56,266 nucleotides of DNA from Armatimonadota bacterium (lineage in GTDB: Bacteria > Sysuimicrobiota > Sysuimicrobiia > Sysuimicrobiales > Sysuimicrobiaceae). Shown here piece by piece: positions 33,545-41,994 of this stretch (positions are counted from its first letter, which is position 1; every line of letters begins with the position of its first letter). The stretch is taken from assembly GCA_025060455.1 (NCBI GenBank), contig JANXBY010000035.1, forward strand, positions 1 through 56,266. Direction: 5' to 3'. Below the pieces are notes generated by a model, which was not told the DNA's origin, searched no databases, and saw only the letters and a list, made by a program, of their open reading frames with translations. The translations under genes were made by a program, and so were the position numbers.

Positions 33545-35284
33545 ATGGCGGAAGCCAGGTCTCAAGCGCAGGTGTCGTGCCCGCGGTGTGGGACCGCCGC
33601 GGACGAGGGGCTGCTGGCGTCCACGTGGTACACGTGCCCCAGCTGCCAGTACCACCTACCGGTGCCGGCACCGGTGCGGATCGCCCAGCTGGCGGATGCC
33701 GGGAGCTTCCGGGAGTGGGACCGGGGACTCACGTCCGTGGACCCGCTGCACTTCGCGGACCACAAGCCCTACCGGGAGCGGTTGTGGGAGGCCCGGCGGG
33801 CCACAGGGCTGCGGGAGGCGGTGGTCACCGGCCAGGCCACCCTGGACGGCCAGCCGTTCGTGCTGGTGGTGTTTGACTTCCGCTTCCTGGGGGGAACCAT
33901 GGGTTCCGCGGTGGGAGAGAAGGTCGCCCGGGCCTTCGAGGGGGCGACCCGGAGGCGGCTTCCGGTGCTGGCGGTGACCGCGTCCGGCGGGGCACGGATG
34001 CAGGAGGGGATGCTGTCATTGCTGCAGATGGCGAAGACCGCGGCGGCAGCCGGGCAGCACCACGCCGCGGGGCTGCCATACGTGGCGGTGCTTAGCAACC
34101 CCACCTTCGGCGGGGTGGCGGCTTCCTTCGGGGTGCGGGCGGACGTGCTGCTGGCGGAGCCGGACGCGCTGATCGGGTTCGTGGGGCCGCGGGTGGTGGA
34201 GATGACCACGGGGGAGCCCGCTCCCGAGGAGGCGTACCGGGCGGAAAGCCTGCTGCGGCACGGGCTGGTGGACATGGTGGTGCCGCGGGGCCAACAGCGC
34301 CGGGTGTTGAGCTACCTGCTGCGGCACCTGCGGCCTGCGCCCTCCGGCCGGGTGGGGCGGCCACAGCTGCCGCCCCTGCCGCAACCCGCCCACCTGTCCG
34401 CGTGGGAGACGGTGCAGCTGGCGCGGCGGGTGGGCCGGCCCACCGCGGTGGACTACCTGCTGCGGGCCTTCGACGGGTTCTTGGAGCTGCACGGGGACCG
34501 GGCTTCGGGGGACGACCCCGCGGTGGTGGCGGGCCTGGGGGAGCTGGGCGGCCAGACGGTGTTCGTGGTGGCGCAGGAACGGGGCCGGACGGAGGAGGAG
34601 CAGGTGCAGCGCCGCCGCGGGATGGCCCTGCCCGAGGGGTTCCGCAAGGCGTGCCGTATCCTGCGCATGGCGAGCAAGTTCCAACTACCCCTGGTGACCC
34701 TGGTGGACACCCCGGGGGCCTACCCCGGGCCGGAGGCAGAGCGCCGGGGCATTGCCGCGGCCATCGCGGAGTGCCTGGCCACCCTGGTGGCCCTACCCGT
34801 GCCCACGGTGGCGGTGGTGATCGGGGAAGGCGGCAGCGGAGGTGCGCTGGCCCTGGCCACCGCGGACCGGGTCCTGATGCTGGAGCACGCCATCTACTCC
34901 GTGATCTCTCCGGAGGGTGCTGCGGCCATCCTGTACAGGAACGCCAGCAGGGCTCCGGAGGTGGCGGAAGCGCTGCGGCTCACCTCCGCGGACCTGCGGC
35001 GCCTGGGGGTGGTGGACCGGGTGGTGCCCGAGCCGCCTGGGGGCGCCCACAACGACCCCCAGAGGGCCGCGGAGCTGCTGCGGGACCACCTGCTGGACGC
35101 CCTTCGGGATGTGCAGGCACAGCCCATCCGCCGGCTGGTGCGGCAGCGCTACCAGCGGTACCGCCACATCGGGCCGGTGGGCACGTACTGGAAGGTGTTG
35201 CTGCGGGAGGAGCTGGAGGAGTTCCGGGAAGGCGTGGTCAGGCGCCTGCGCCGCCCTGCCGCGAAGGCGGCGGAGCCCTCCTAG
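33545..35284 (+). CDS. accDA: Fused acetyl-CoA carboxylase carboxyltransferase beta-alpha (AccD-AccA)
   Basis: This 579-aa protein fuses the two carboxyltransferase subunits that move CO2 from carboxybiotin to acetyl-CoA, the first step of fatty acid synthesis. Residues 1-40 form the AccD zinc ribbon (Cys12, Cys15, Cys31, Cys34). The beta core follows (SGGARMQEGMLSLLQMAKT, GGVAASFGVRADVLLAEPDA) to about residue 270. From about 285 the alpha part shows LHGDRASGDDPAVVAGLG, LVDTPGAYPGPEAERRGIA and IGEGGSGGALALATADRVLM. ATG 33545 follows AGGAGGG. In most bacteria accA and accD are separate genes. Confidence 0.93.
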   Translation: MAEARSQAQVSCPRCGTAADEGLLASTWYTCPSCQYHLPVPAPVRIAQLADAGSFREWDRGLTSVDPLHFADHKPYRERLWEARRATGLREAVVTGQATLDGQPFVLVVFDFRFLGGTMGSAVGEKVARAFEGATRRRLPVLAVTASGGARMQEGMLSLLQMAKTAAAAGQHHAAGLPYVAVLSNPTFGGVAASFGVRADVLLAEPDALIGFVGPRVVEMTTGEPAPEEAYRAESLLRHGLVDMVVPRGQQRRVLSYLLRHLRPAPSGRVGRPQLPPLPQPAHLSAWETVQLARRVGRPTAVDYLLRAFDGFLELHGDRASGDDPAVVAGLGELGGQTVFVVAQERGRTEEEQVQRRRGMALPEGFRKACRILRMASKFQLPLVTLVDTPGAYPGPEAERRGIAAAIAECLATLVALPVPTVAVVIGEGGSGGALALATADRVLMLEHAIYSVISPEGAAAILYRNASRAPEVAEALRLTSADLRRLGVVDRVVPEPPGGAHNDPQRAAELLRDHLLDALRDVQAQPIRRLVRQRYQRYRHIGPVGTYWKVLLREELEEFREGVVRRLRRPAAKAAEPS

Positions 35285-35385
35285 GAGCGCGTCCGTGCGG
35301 CGGAGCCTGGGGCCGCCCCGCCGCAGGAGGAGGTCCGCCGGAACGCGTACAGGAAACTCCATCCTGGCATCCGGAGGTGAGACCC

Positions 35386-36222
35386 ATGGCCTTTGACCTG
35401 TTCGACCTGCGGGGTTGCCGCGTGCTGGACCTTTCCCAGAACTTCAGCATGGACTCCCCGCCCTTCGCGTACTACGACGGCCCCACCATCAAGTGGGTCA
35501 AGAAGATCGCCTTCGAGGGGGTGAACGCCCAGCACATCTCTACCACCAACCACATCGCCACACACCTGGACGCGCCCCTGCACTTCTACGACCCTGGCCC
35601 GGACATCTCGGGGATCCCCATCGAGCGACTGGTGGGACCCGCGTGCATCGTGGACCTGCAGCAGTTCGGCATCGGCGACTACGACATCTACGGACCGCAG
35701 CACTTCGAGGAGTGGGAGCGCCGCACCGGGATCCGGATCGAGCCCGACGACATCCTGGTGATCCACACCGGCTATCACGCCTACTACAACGAGGATTGGT
35801 CGCCGCACACCAAGGAGCGCCACCCGGACGCCGCCGCGGACCTGCCGCGGTCCTTCCTGAAGCACCCCGGGCCGCGGGCGGAGTTCTGCGAGTGGGTCCT
35901 GGACCGCAAGATCCGGTGGCTGGCGGTGGATGCCATCTCGACCGACCACCCCTTCAACACGAAGGTCCGGGAGGCCCGGCGGGACCTGATCCCGGAGGTG
36001 GAGCGGAAGATCGGCATGTCCGTGGACGAGGCCTTCCCGTGGCCGCGGGACTACCAGGCCACCCACACCAAGCTGTTCCCCCGTGGGGTGTTCCACGTGG
36101 AGAACGTGGGCGGCGACATCGACCTGGTGCTGAACCGGAGGGTGTGGGTGGGCGCCTTCCCGTTCCGGTTCAAGGGCGGTGAGGCGGCCTTCTGCCGGTT
36201 CGTGGCGTTCGTGCGGGAGTAG
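35386..36222 (+). CDS. Cyclase-family metal-dependent hydrolase (kynurenine formamidase-like)
   Basis: This 278-aa protein belongs to the cyclase/kynurenine formamidase/isatin hydrolase superfamily. The metal-binding motif HxxTHxDxPxH is intact at residues 56-66 (NHIATHLDAPLHF), and family sequences DILVIHTGYHAYY and VFHVENVGGDIDL follow. Members hydrolyse amide bonds such as N-formylkynurenine or isatin with Mn or Zn; the substrate here cannot be told. ATG 35386 follows GGAGGTGAG. A family III CoA-transferase starts right after its stop, so the two probably serve one pathway. Confidence 0.85.
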   Translation: MAFDLFDLRGCRVLDLSQNFSMDSPPFAYYDGPTIKWVKKIAFEGVNAQHISTTNHIATHLDAPLHFYDPGPDISGIPIERLVGPACIVDLQQFGIGDYDIYGPQHFEEWERRTGIRIEPDDILVIHTGYHAYYNEDWSPHTKERHPDAAADLPRSFLKHPGPRAEFCEWVLDRKIRWLAVDAISTDHPFNTKVREARRDLIPEVERKIGMSVDEAFPWPRDYQATHTKLFPRGVFHVENVGGDIDLVLNRRVWVGAFPFRFKGGEAAFCRFVAFVRE

Positions 36223-36223
36223 C

Positions 36224-37417
36224 GTGCAGCCCCTGGACGACCTGCTGGTGGTGGACCTCACCCGGGCGCTAGCGGGGCCGTACTGCACCATGATGCTGGC
36301 GGACCTGGGCGCCCGGGTGATCAAGGTGGAGTCCCCGGAGGGGGGCGACGACACGCGCGGGTGGGGCCCACCCTTCGTGGAGGGCGAGAGTGCCTACTTC
36401 ATGAGCGTGAACCGGAACAAGGAGTCGGTGGCCCTGAACCTCAAGCACCCGCGTGGGGTGGAGGTCCTGCACCGGCTGCTGGAGCGGGCGGACGTGCTGG
36501 TGGAGAACTTCCGGCCGGGGGTGATGGAGCGCCTGGGGCTGGACTATCCCCGGCTGCACCCGCGCTACCCGCGGCTGGTGTACTGCTCGATCTCCGGGTT
36601 CGGCCAGACCGGGCCGTACCGGGAGAAGCCCGCGTACGACCTCATCCTGCAGGGGATGGGAGGGATCATGGGCATCACGGGGGAGGAGGACGGCCCGCCG
36701 GTAAAGGTGGGGGTGGCGGTGGCGGACATCTGCGCGGGCATGTTCGCCGCGTTCGGCATCCTGGCGGCGCTGCGGGTGCGGGAGCGGACGGGCCGCGGGC
36801 AGTGGGTGGACGCGGCGTTGCTGGACGGGCAGGTGGCGTGGCTCACGTACGCCGCGGCCAACTACTTTGCCACGGGTCAGGACCCGCACCGGATGGGATC
36901 CGCGCACCCCAACCTGTGCCCGTACCAGGCGTTCCAGACCCAGGACGGCTATCTGAACGTGGCGGTGGGCAGCGAGGCCATCTGGAAGCGGTTCTGTGAG
37001 GTGGTGGCCCCCCATTTGGCGGAAGACCCGCGTTTCCGCACCAACCCGGACCGGGTGCGCCACCGCCACCAGCTGGTGCCGCTGCTGGCGGCGCATTTCC
37101 GCCAGCGTCCCACCGCGGAGTGGATCGAGGTGCTGGAGGGTGCGGGCGTGCCCTGCGGGCCCATCTACACCGTGTCCCAGGTGTTCGCGGACCCGCAGAC
37201 GCAACACCGTGGGATGCGGGTGGAGTTGGACCACCCGAAGGCAGGCCGCATCAGTGTGACCGGGGTGCCGGTGAAGTTTTCCGAAACTCCGGGCTCGGTA
37301 CGCACCCCGCCTCCGCTACTGGGGCAGCACACCCGTCTGGTGCTGCGCGAGCTGGGCTACCGGGAGGAGGAAGTGGAGGAGCTCTGCCGCGCAGGCGCGG
37401 TCGCGGCCGCCGGATAG
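36224..37417 (+). CDS. Family III CoA-transferase (CaiB/BaiF type)
   Basis: This 397-aa family III CoA-transferase moves CoA between acyl groups through an aspartyl intermediate. The N-terminal GPYCTMMLADLGARVIKVE and the putative catalytic Asp168 in VGVAVADICAG are intact, with FGQTGPYREKPAYDLI between them. The GTG start at 36224 lies 1 base after the cyclase stop, with no ribosome-binding site except the overlapping context, which suggests coupling. The substrate is unknown. A second CoA-transferase lies at 51472-52617 and differs strongly, so it is not a recent duplicate. Confidence 0.88.
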   Translation: MQPLDDLLVVDLTRALAGPYCTMMLADLGARVIKVESPEGGDDTRGWGPPFVEGESAYFMSVNRNKESVALNLKHPRGVEVLHRLLERADVLVENFRPGVMERLGLDYPRLHPRYPRLVYCSISGFGQTGPYREKPAYDLILQGMGGIMGITGEEDGPPVKVGVAVADICAGMFAAFGILAALRVRERTGRGQWVDAALLDGQVAWLTYAAANYFATGQDPHRMGSAHPNLCPYQAFQTQDGYLNVAVGSEAIWKRFCEVVAPHLAEDPRFRTNPDRVRHRHQLVPLLAAHFRQRPTAEWIEVLEGAGVPCGPIYTVSQVFADPQTQHRGMRVELDHPKAGRISVTGVPVKFSETPGSVRTPPPLLGQHTRLVLRELGYREEEVEELCRAGAVAAAG

Positions 37418-37432
37418 GGCGCAAGGCGCGAG

Positions 37433-38359
37433 CTATCCGGGCTCCACCCGCCCGGTGTCGTGCGGGCGGAGCCCTTCCCGGTGGGTCCAGACCACCGCGG
37501 CCAGGATGGACGCCGCCCCGGCCACCTGCTCCGGGGTCAGGCGCTCGCCCAACAGCAGGTAGGCGGCGAGGGCGGCCACCACCGGCTCCCAGGTGGCCAC
37601 CAGGCTGGCCCGCGCGGGGTCAACCGACCGCAGGCCGTACAGGAACAGCCCGAAGGGGACCACGGTGGCCAACACCGCCAGGTGCGCGAACCGCAGCCAC
37701 TGCGTGGCGGAGTAAGGACGCAGCCACACCTCCCACGGCGGGACCACGACGCTCCACGCCAGCGCGCCTGCCCCCATGGCCAGAGCCAACACGCCCCAGG
37801 ATCCGGAACGGGCCACCTCGCGCCGCGCCAGCACCGTGTACGCCGCGAACAGCACCGCCGACGCCAGGCCCCACCCCAACCCCGCGGGCGTGACCACCAG
37901 CCCCCGAGGGCCGGCCACCAGGAGAAAGGCCCCGCACACCGCCAGGGCCACCGCGCCTACGCGGGAGGGCGTGAGCGGCTGGGCCTCCACCACCCGCGCC
38001 CACACCGCCAGCAGCACCGGCGCCAGGTACTGCAGGAAGACCGCGGTGGCCACGTCCGCGGACGCGATGGCCGCGTAGTAGGCGAACTGGTTGGCTGCCA
38101 GGCACAGCCCAAGAAGGGCCAGGGGCCTGCGCCGGGTCCACGCGCGGCGCAGGCTGTCTGCTGGGACCACGCCCGCGTACAGCAGCCCGCAGGCGGCTGC
38201 GCCCCACAGCCGCACGGCCACCAGGTCCTGCGGAGGGATCTGCTCTGCCAGCAGCGACTTGGCCACCACCCCGGAAACTCCCCACAGGCTCGCGGCCAGC
38301 ACCACCGCCCCATACCCCCTTGCGGTGGCGGGGCGGCGCGGCTGGCGGGCGCGGTTCAT
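37433..38359 (-). CDS. EamA/DMT-family membrane transporter
   Basis: This 308-aa protein has about ten membrane helices in two EamA repeats. The first begins GAVVLAASLWGVSGVVAKSL and the second follows GLGWGLASAVLFAAYTVLAR, ending RASLVATWEPVVAALAAYLLLGE, the usual EamA sequence. Members export amino acids, nucleosides or other metabolites; no substrate can be assigned. The start is taken as ATG 38359, with an in-frame GTG at 38368. It is convergent with the CoA-transferase and divergent from the YkoP-like gene. Confidence 0.88.
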   Translation of the reverse strand: MNRARQPRRPATARGYGAVVLAASLWGVSGVVAKSLLAEQIPPQDLVAVRLWGAAACGLLYAGVVPADSLRRAWTRRRPLALLGLCLAANQFAYYAAIASADVATAVFLQYLAPVLLAVWARVVEAQPLTPSRVGAVALAVCGAFLLVAGPRGLVVTPAGLGWGLASAVLFAAYTVLARREVARSGSWGVLALAMGAGALAWSVVVPPWEVWLRPYSATQWLRFAHLAVLATVVPFGLFLYGLRSVDPARASLVATWEPVVAALAAYLLLGERLTPEQVAGAASILAAVVWTHREGLRPHDTGRVEPG

Positions 38360-38363
38360 GGTG

Positions 38364-38369
38364 TACACT
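38364..38369 (+). promoter_or_regulatory. -10 box TACACT directly before the YkoP-like gene
   Basis: TACACT ends 7 bases before the GTG at 38377, and no ribosome-binding site lies between. This is the spacing expected when transcription begins at or next to the start codon. The -35 region is not recognisable. It overlaps the alternative start of the divergent EamA gene. Confidence 0.4.
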
Positions 38370-38376
38370 GGCGGCG

Positions 38377-39000
38377 GTGCTGCAGCGCCTCATTCCCCGC
38401 CCGTGGTTCGACCGGTTCGAGCGATGGTGGGCGCGCCGGTACGGGGTGTTCGACTACGCCCCCGGCAGCGTGCTGCGGCTGCAGCTGCACGCCCACACGG
38501 GGCCGGAGGTGCACCTCTCGGACGGCACCGTGGTGCGCCCCGGCGATCCCGTGGCGGAGGTGCACGTGGACAGCGCGCAGGTCGCACAGCTGCACGCGGA
38601 GGCCGCGGACCCGCGGCGCGTGGGGCTGCAGTTCGCGCGGAAGCTCACCGACGCCTTCACGGCCCTGGCGGCGTACCTCCGCGACAACCCTCACGTACCC
38701 GCGGTGGCGGTGTTCGGCAACACCCTGTACTGGCAGGGGGCCGAGCGGCTGGGCTGGGAGGTGCGAGACCTTCCCCCGGGGCTGCACCGGTGGATCCTCA
38801 ACGCGTGGCTGCGCTTCCTCGTATGGTACTACCACCCCATGGGGACCCGGCGCACCGCGGGACGGGAGCGGCTGGCCCGCGTCCGGCAGATCTGGATGTC
38901 ACGCCGCCGGCTACTGGAGCTGTACGGGGCTGCACGCAGGGGGGGATCCGTCCGACGCCCCGAGCAGCTCGTCCAGGGAGACCGGCTGCAGACCCCGTGA
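38377..39000 (+). CDS. YkoP-like protein of unknown function
   Basis: This 207-aa protein resembles Bacillus YkoP, a family of unknown function found beside glycosyltransferases and deacetylases. A recurrent family region is visible as RPGDPVAEVHVDSAQVAQLH followed by VAVFGNTLYWQGAERLGWEV; it ends with a basic segment (TAGRERLARVRQIWMSRRRL). GTG 38377 is chosen because it sits 7 bases after a TACACT box. The last 90 bases overlap the 3' end of the convergent deacetylase gene. Its surroundings suggest a part in envelope lipid or polysaccharide work, which is inference only. Confidence 0.7.
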   Translation: MLQRLIPRPWFDRFERWWARRYGVFDYAPGSVLRLQLHAHTGPEVHLSDGTVVRPGDPVAEVHVDSAQVAQLHAEAADPRRVGLQFARKLTDAFTALAAYLRDNPHVPAVAVFGNTLYWQGAERLGWEVRDLPPGLHRWILNAWLRFLVWYYHPMGTRRTAGRERLARVRQIWMSRRRLLELYGAARRGGSVRRPEQLVQGDRLQTP

Positions 39001-39636
39001 CCGCAGTCCCCGGAGGATCCCGGGCAGCGCGGCCAGCACGCGGGCCGGCGTGTCAGGGAAGCCTCCACGGTCGTGGAGGTTCACCACCGCGCCCGGGTGA
39101 GCGCGGCGCACCACTTCCCGGACCATCTCGTCCGCGCTGGGCTTCCAACGGTAGCCTTCCCCGCGCACCGTCCACAGTACGGGCACGAGGCCCAAAACCC
39201 GGCACGCGTGGAGCGCCGCGAGGTTGAAGGTCCCCCAGGGAGGCCGGAAGTAGCGGGGCCGGATCCCGGTCGCCTGCTGCACCGCCTGCACGCCGGCTGC
39301 CACCTCGCGCCAGGTGGCGCCAGGACCCAACGTCCACAGGTGTGGGTGGCTCAGGGTGTGGGTGCCCACACAGTGGCCCGCCCGCACCACCTCCCGGGCC
39401 ACCTCCGGTAGCTCCAGGGCGTGGCGGCCCACGAAGAAGAACGTGGCCCGGACCTGGTGGTGGGCCAGCACCTCCACGATGCGCAGGGTGTACTCTGGGT
39501 GTGGGCCGTCGTCGAAGGTCAGAGCCACCTGCGGCCGTGCAGGACCACTGCGCACCGCCGCCCCGGCCCGCGCGGCCAGCTGGGCGCCCACGGTGTAGCC
39601 CAGCCCCGCACCGAGCAGGATCCACCACACCCTCAC
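38911..39636 (-). CDS. Polysaccharide deacetylase (NodB domain), membrane-anchored
   Basis: This 241-aa protein has an N-terminal membrane anchor (about residues 3-27) and a CE4 NodB domain. The catalytic motif TFDDGP (Asp42, Asp43), the metal-binding HTLSH (His93, His97), the groove motif RYFRPPWG and the final VVNLHDRG are all present, so it should be active. It would remove acetyl groups from an envelope or extracellular polysaccharide or peptidoglycan. The GTG start at 39636 overlaps the MFS stop (GTGA). Its 3' end overlaps the convergent YkoP-like gene by 90 bases. Confidence 0.9.
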   Translation of the reverse strand: MRVWWILLGAGLGYTVGAQLAARAGAAVRSGPARPQVALTFDDGPHPEYTLRIVEVLAHHQVRATFFFVGRHALELPEVAREVVRAGHCVGTHTLSHPHLWTLGPGATWREVAAGVQAVQQATGIRPRYFRPPWGTFNLAALHACRVLGLVPVLWTVRGEGYRWKPSADEMVREVVRRAHPGAVVNLHDRGGFPDTPARVLAALPGILRGLRSRGLQPVSLDELLGASDGSPPACSPVQLQ

Positions 39637-40838
39637 GGGTCTCCGGCCTCCCACCCACCGCCCGCCTCCTTCCGCCGCAGGACCGGCTCCACGGAGCGGG
39701 GCAGCAGGACCAGGTAGTTGGCAGCCACCAGCAGCAGGAACAGCCCGGCCGCGTGGAACGGCGCAGAGGGGCCCAGCCCGTCCCACAGCACCCCTCCCAG
39801 GGTCGTCCCCAACGCGACCCCCACGCCCTCGATGGACATGGCCAGGCCCAACAGGGTGGCACGCCGGGAGGGCGGCAGTAGGTCCATGAGCAGCGCGTTC
39901 CACGCGGGCAGCATGGTGGCGTACCCGAGGCCCAGGATGGCCACCAGGGGCACTAGGATCCACAGAGACCGGAAGAAGGGCAGGACGAACAGCACCACTG
40001 CGCCCACCGCGATGCTGGCGGGCAGGACTTCCAGCCGGTCCACCCGGTCGATCAGCCGCCCCAGGGGGATCAGCAGCAGCACCGTGAGCCCCGGCCCTGC
40101 CAGCAGCAGCACCCCGACCCACAGGGGCGTGAGCTGCAAAACCTCGCGGGCGTACGGGGACAGGGTGGGCACCAGCATCCCCATGGCCAGTGTCTGGGCC
40201 GCCATGCCCGCGACCAGGGGCCACAGCCGGGCCAGGCTAAGCTCCACCTCGTGCACGGACTCTCGGAGCTCCTCCTGCACGTGGCCGGGCGGGCCGGTCC
40301 GCAGGCACCAAGCCGTGGCTAGGGCGGCCAGCTGGCAGGCCACCACGAGCCCGAAGGCCGCCAGGGTGTGGATTTCCAGCAGGAAGTTGGCCACCACGAA
40401 CCCGAGTCCGGTCCCCACCATCCAGCTGGTGAACACCGCGCCCATGGCGCTTCCTCGGCCGCCCTCCTCCGTGGCCTCTGCCACGCCGCTGACCACCGCC
40501 GGCCACACAGGCGCAGCGCCCGCTCCGCCCACGGCGGCGGCCAGCAGCAGCACCCACACCGCCTCCACCCGGGCGAACAGCGCGGTAGCCAGCAGGCTGG
40601 CGACGAGCCCCACCACCACGGGCAGGCGCCGGCCCCAGTGGTCCACCAGCCAGCCGGAGGGCACCTTCAGCGCCAGCTCGCTCAGGTAGTAGACGGACAG
40701 GGTGAGGCCCACCACCGACATCCCGTGCCCCACCCCGAACCGCAGGTGGTTGGGCAGGAGGGTGAACAGCAGAGCGCCCCGGGCGCACTCCACGAGCCCG
40801 ACCAGGGCCGCGTGGGTGGCCGTGCGCCTAGTGCGCAC
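39633..40838 (-). CDS. MFS transporter, possibly a lipid flippase
   Basis: This major facilitator protein (401 aa, about 12 helices) has the conserved loop 2-3 sequence SGWLVDHWGRRLPVVVG. GTG 40838 is used, which gives an 11-base overlap with the glycosyltransferase stop; a longer in-frame start inside that gene is less likely. In Staphylococcus an MFS protein (LtaA) next to a diacylglycerol glucosyltransferase flips glycolipids. The same pairing here suggests a similar job, but drug or sugar efflux cannot be excluded. Confidence 0.85.
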   Translation of the reverse strand: MRTRRTATHAALVGLVECARGALLFTLLPNHLRFGVGHGMSVVGLTLSVYYLSELALKVPSGWLVDHWGRRLPVVVGLVASLLATALFARVEAVWVLLLAAAVGGAGAAPVWPAVVSGVAEATEEGGRGSAMGAVFTSWMVGTGLGFVVANFLLEIHTLAAFGLVVACQLAALATAWCLRTGPPGHVQEELRESVHEVELSLARLWPLVAGMAAQTLAMGMLVPTLSPYAREVLQLTPLWVGVLLLAGPGLTVLLLIPLGRLIDRVDRLEVLPASIAVGAVVLFVLPFFRSLWILVPLVAILGLGYATMLPAWNALLMDLLPPSRRATLLGLAMSIEGVGVALGTTLGGVLWDGLGPSAPFHAAGLFLLLVAANYLVLLPRSVEPVLRRKEAGGGWEAGDP

Positions 40839-41991
40839 CGCGGCACGCCTCCGGCAGCAGCCCCGCGATGGCCTCCGCGGCCTCCCGGGCTGCGTGGGGC
40901 CGGCGCACCCTGCGGGCTGCGGCCCGCATGGACTCCAGCGCACCGGGGTCCGCCAGCAGCCGGTCCAGGGCCCGCCGCAGGTCCTCGGGATCGCGGGCCA
41001 CCCACGCAGCGCCCGCCGCGGCCAGCATGCGGGTATTCCACTCCTCCTGCCCGGGGATGGGGCGGTAGATCACCATCGGCAGCTCTCGCACCAGGGCCTC
41101 GGACACCGTGATGCCGCCTGCCTTGGTGATCAGCAGGTCCGCGGCGGCCATCCACTCGTGCACGTTGGACACGAACCCGTGCACGTGGAAGTCCGGTCTG
41201 CGCCGGCTCCGCTGCCGCAGGCGCTGCACCAGGGCATGGTCGCGGCCGCAGACGAACACCGCCTGCACGGGCTTCCGCAAGGTCAGCAGGACCCGGTGCA
41301 CGTCCAGGATCCCGCCCAGCATGGCGTAGGCGCCTGCCATCACGAGCACGGTGGTCCGGGAGGGATCCAGGCCCAGCCGGCGCGCAACCTCCCCACGGTC
41401 CACGGGCTGTGCGAAGGCGGGATCCACGGGGATCCCTGTCACCCGGATGCGGTCGGCGGGCACGCCCCGGTCCACCAGGCCTGCGCGCACCTCCTCGGAG
41501 GCCACGCAGTACAGGTCCACGTAAGGGTGGATCCACTGGGAGTGCACCGCGTAGTCGGTGAGCACCACCGCGGACGGGTGGTGGACCTTTCCCTCCCCCT
41601 TGAGCTCCGACAGGGAGCCCGCGGGAGTCGGGTGGACGGACACCACCACGTGGAAATCCCGCTCCCGCAGGTAGGCCAGCAGCCGCGACTTGCCGAGGCG
41701 GTTGATGAACCGCTGGGTGGGGGAGTCCGGCCGGATGTGGCCGGTGGCGTCGTAAAAGGCGCCCCACAGCCGCGGGGCGTGGCGGACGCTGCGGACGTAC
41801 AGCGAGCGGGTGAGGCGGTTCATCACCGGGTTCACGAACCGATCGAAGAAGTCCACCAGCTCCACCTCGACCCGGGGAAGGGAGCGGCGCCAGGCGGCTT
41901 CCAGGACCTCCGCCACCCGCTGGTGCCCGCCGCCGTAGGAGGCCGACAGCACCAGGAAGGAGGGGACTTCCCTGGGGGAGGTGCAGTCCAT
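40828..41991 (-). CDS. Diacylglycerol glycosyltransferase-like GT28 (MGDG synthase family)
   Basis: This 387-aa protein is of the MGDG synthase/UgtP type, transferring a sugar from a nucleotide sugar to diacylglycerol or a related lipid. Family marks are SASYGGGHQRVAEVLEAAW at the N-terminus, VSVHPTPAG, VLTDYAVHSQWIHPYVDLYC, and the donor-site region LLITKAGGITVSEALVRELP with PGQEEWNTRML. It lies 3 bases after the lipid kinase stop and overlaps the MFS gene, forming one operon. Product and sugar are not known. Confidence 0.88.
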   Translation of the reverse strand: MDCTSPREVPSFLVLSASYGGGHQRVAEVLEAAWRRSLPRVEVELVDFFDRFVNPVMNRLTRSLYVRSVRHAPRLWGAFYDATGHIRPDSPTQRFINRLGKSRLLAYLRERDFHVVVSVHPTPAGSLSELKGEGKVHHPSAVVLTDYAVHSQWIHPYVDLYCVASEEVRAGLVDRGVPADRIRVTGIPVDPAFAQPVDRGEVARRLGLDPSRTTVLVMAGAYAMLGGILDVHRVLLTLRKPVQAVFVCGRDHALVQRLRQRSRRRPDFHVHGFVSNVHEWMAAADLLITKAGGITVSEALVRELPMVIYRPIPGQEEWNTRMLAAAGAAWVARDPEDLRRALDRLLADPGALESMRAAARRVRRPHAAREAAEAIAGLLPEACRGAH

Positions 41992-41994
41992 GGC

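Noticed and set aside
37418-37470. Possible bidirectional terminator between the convergent CoA-transferase and EamA genes
   Set aside because: The GC-rich inverted segment lies inside the EamA coding end and has no T tract, so it cannot be supported.
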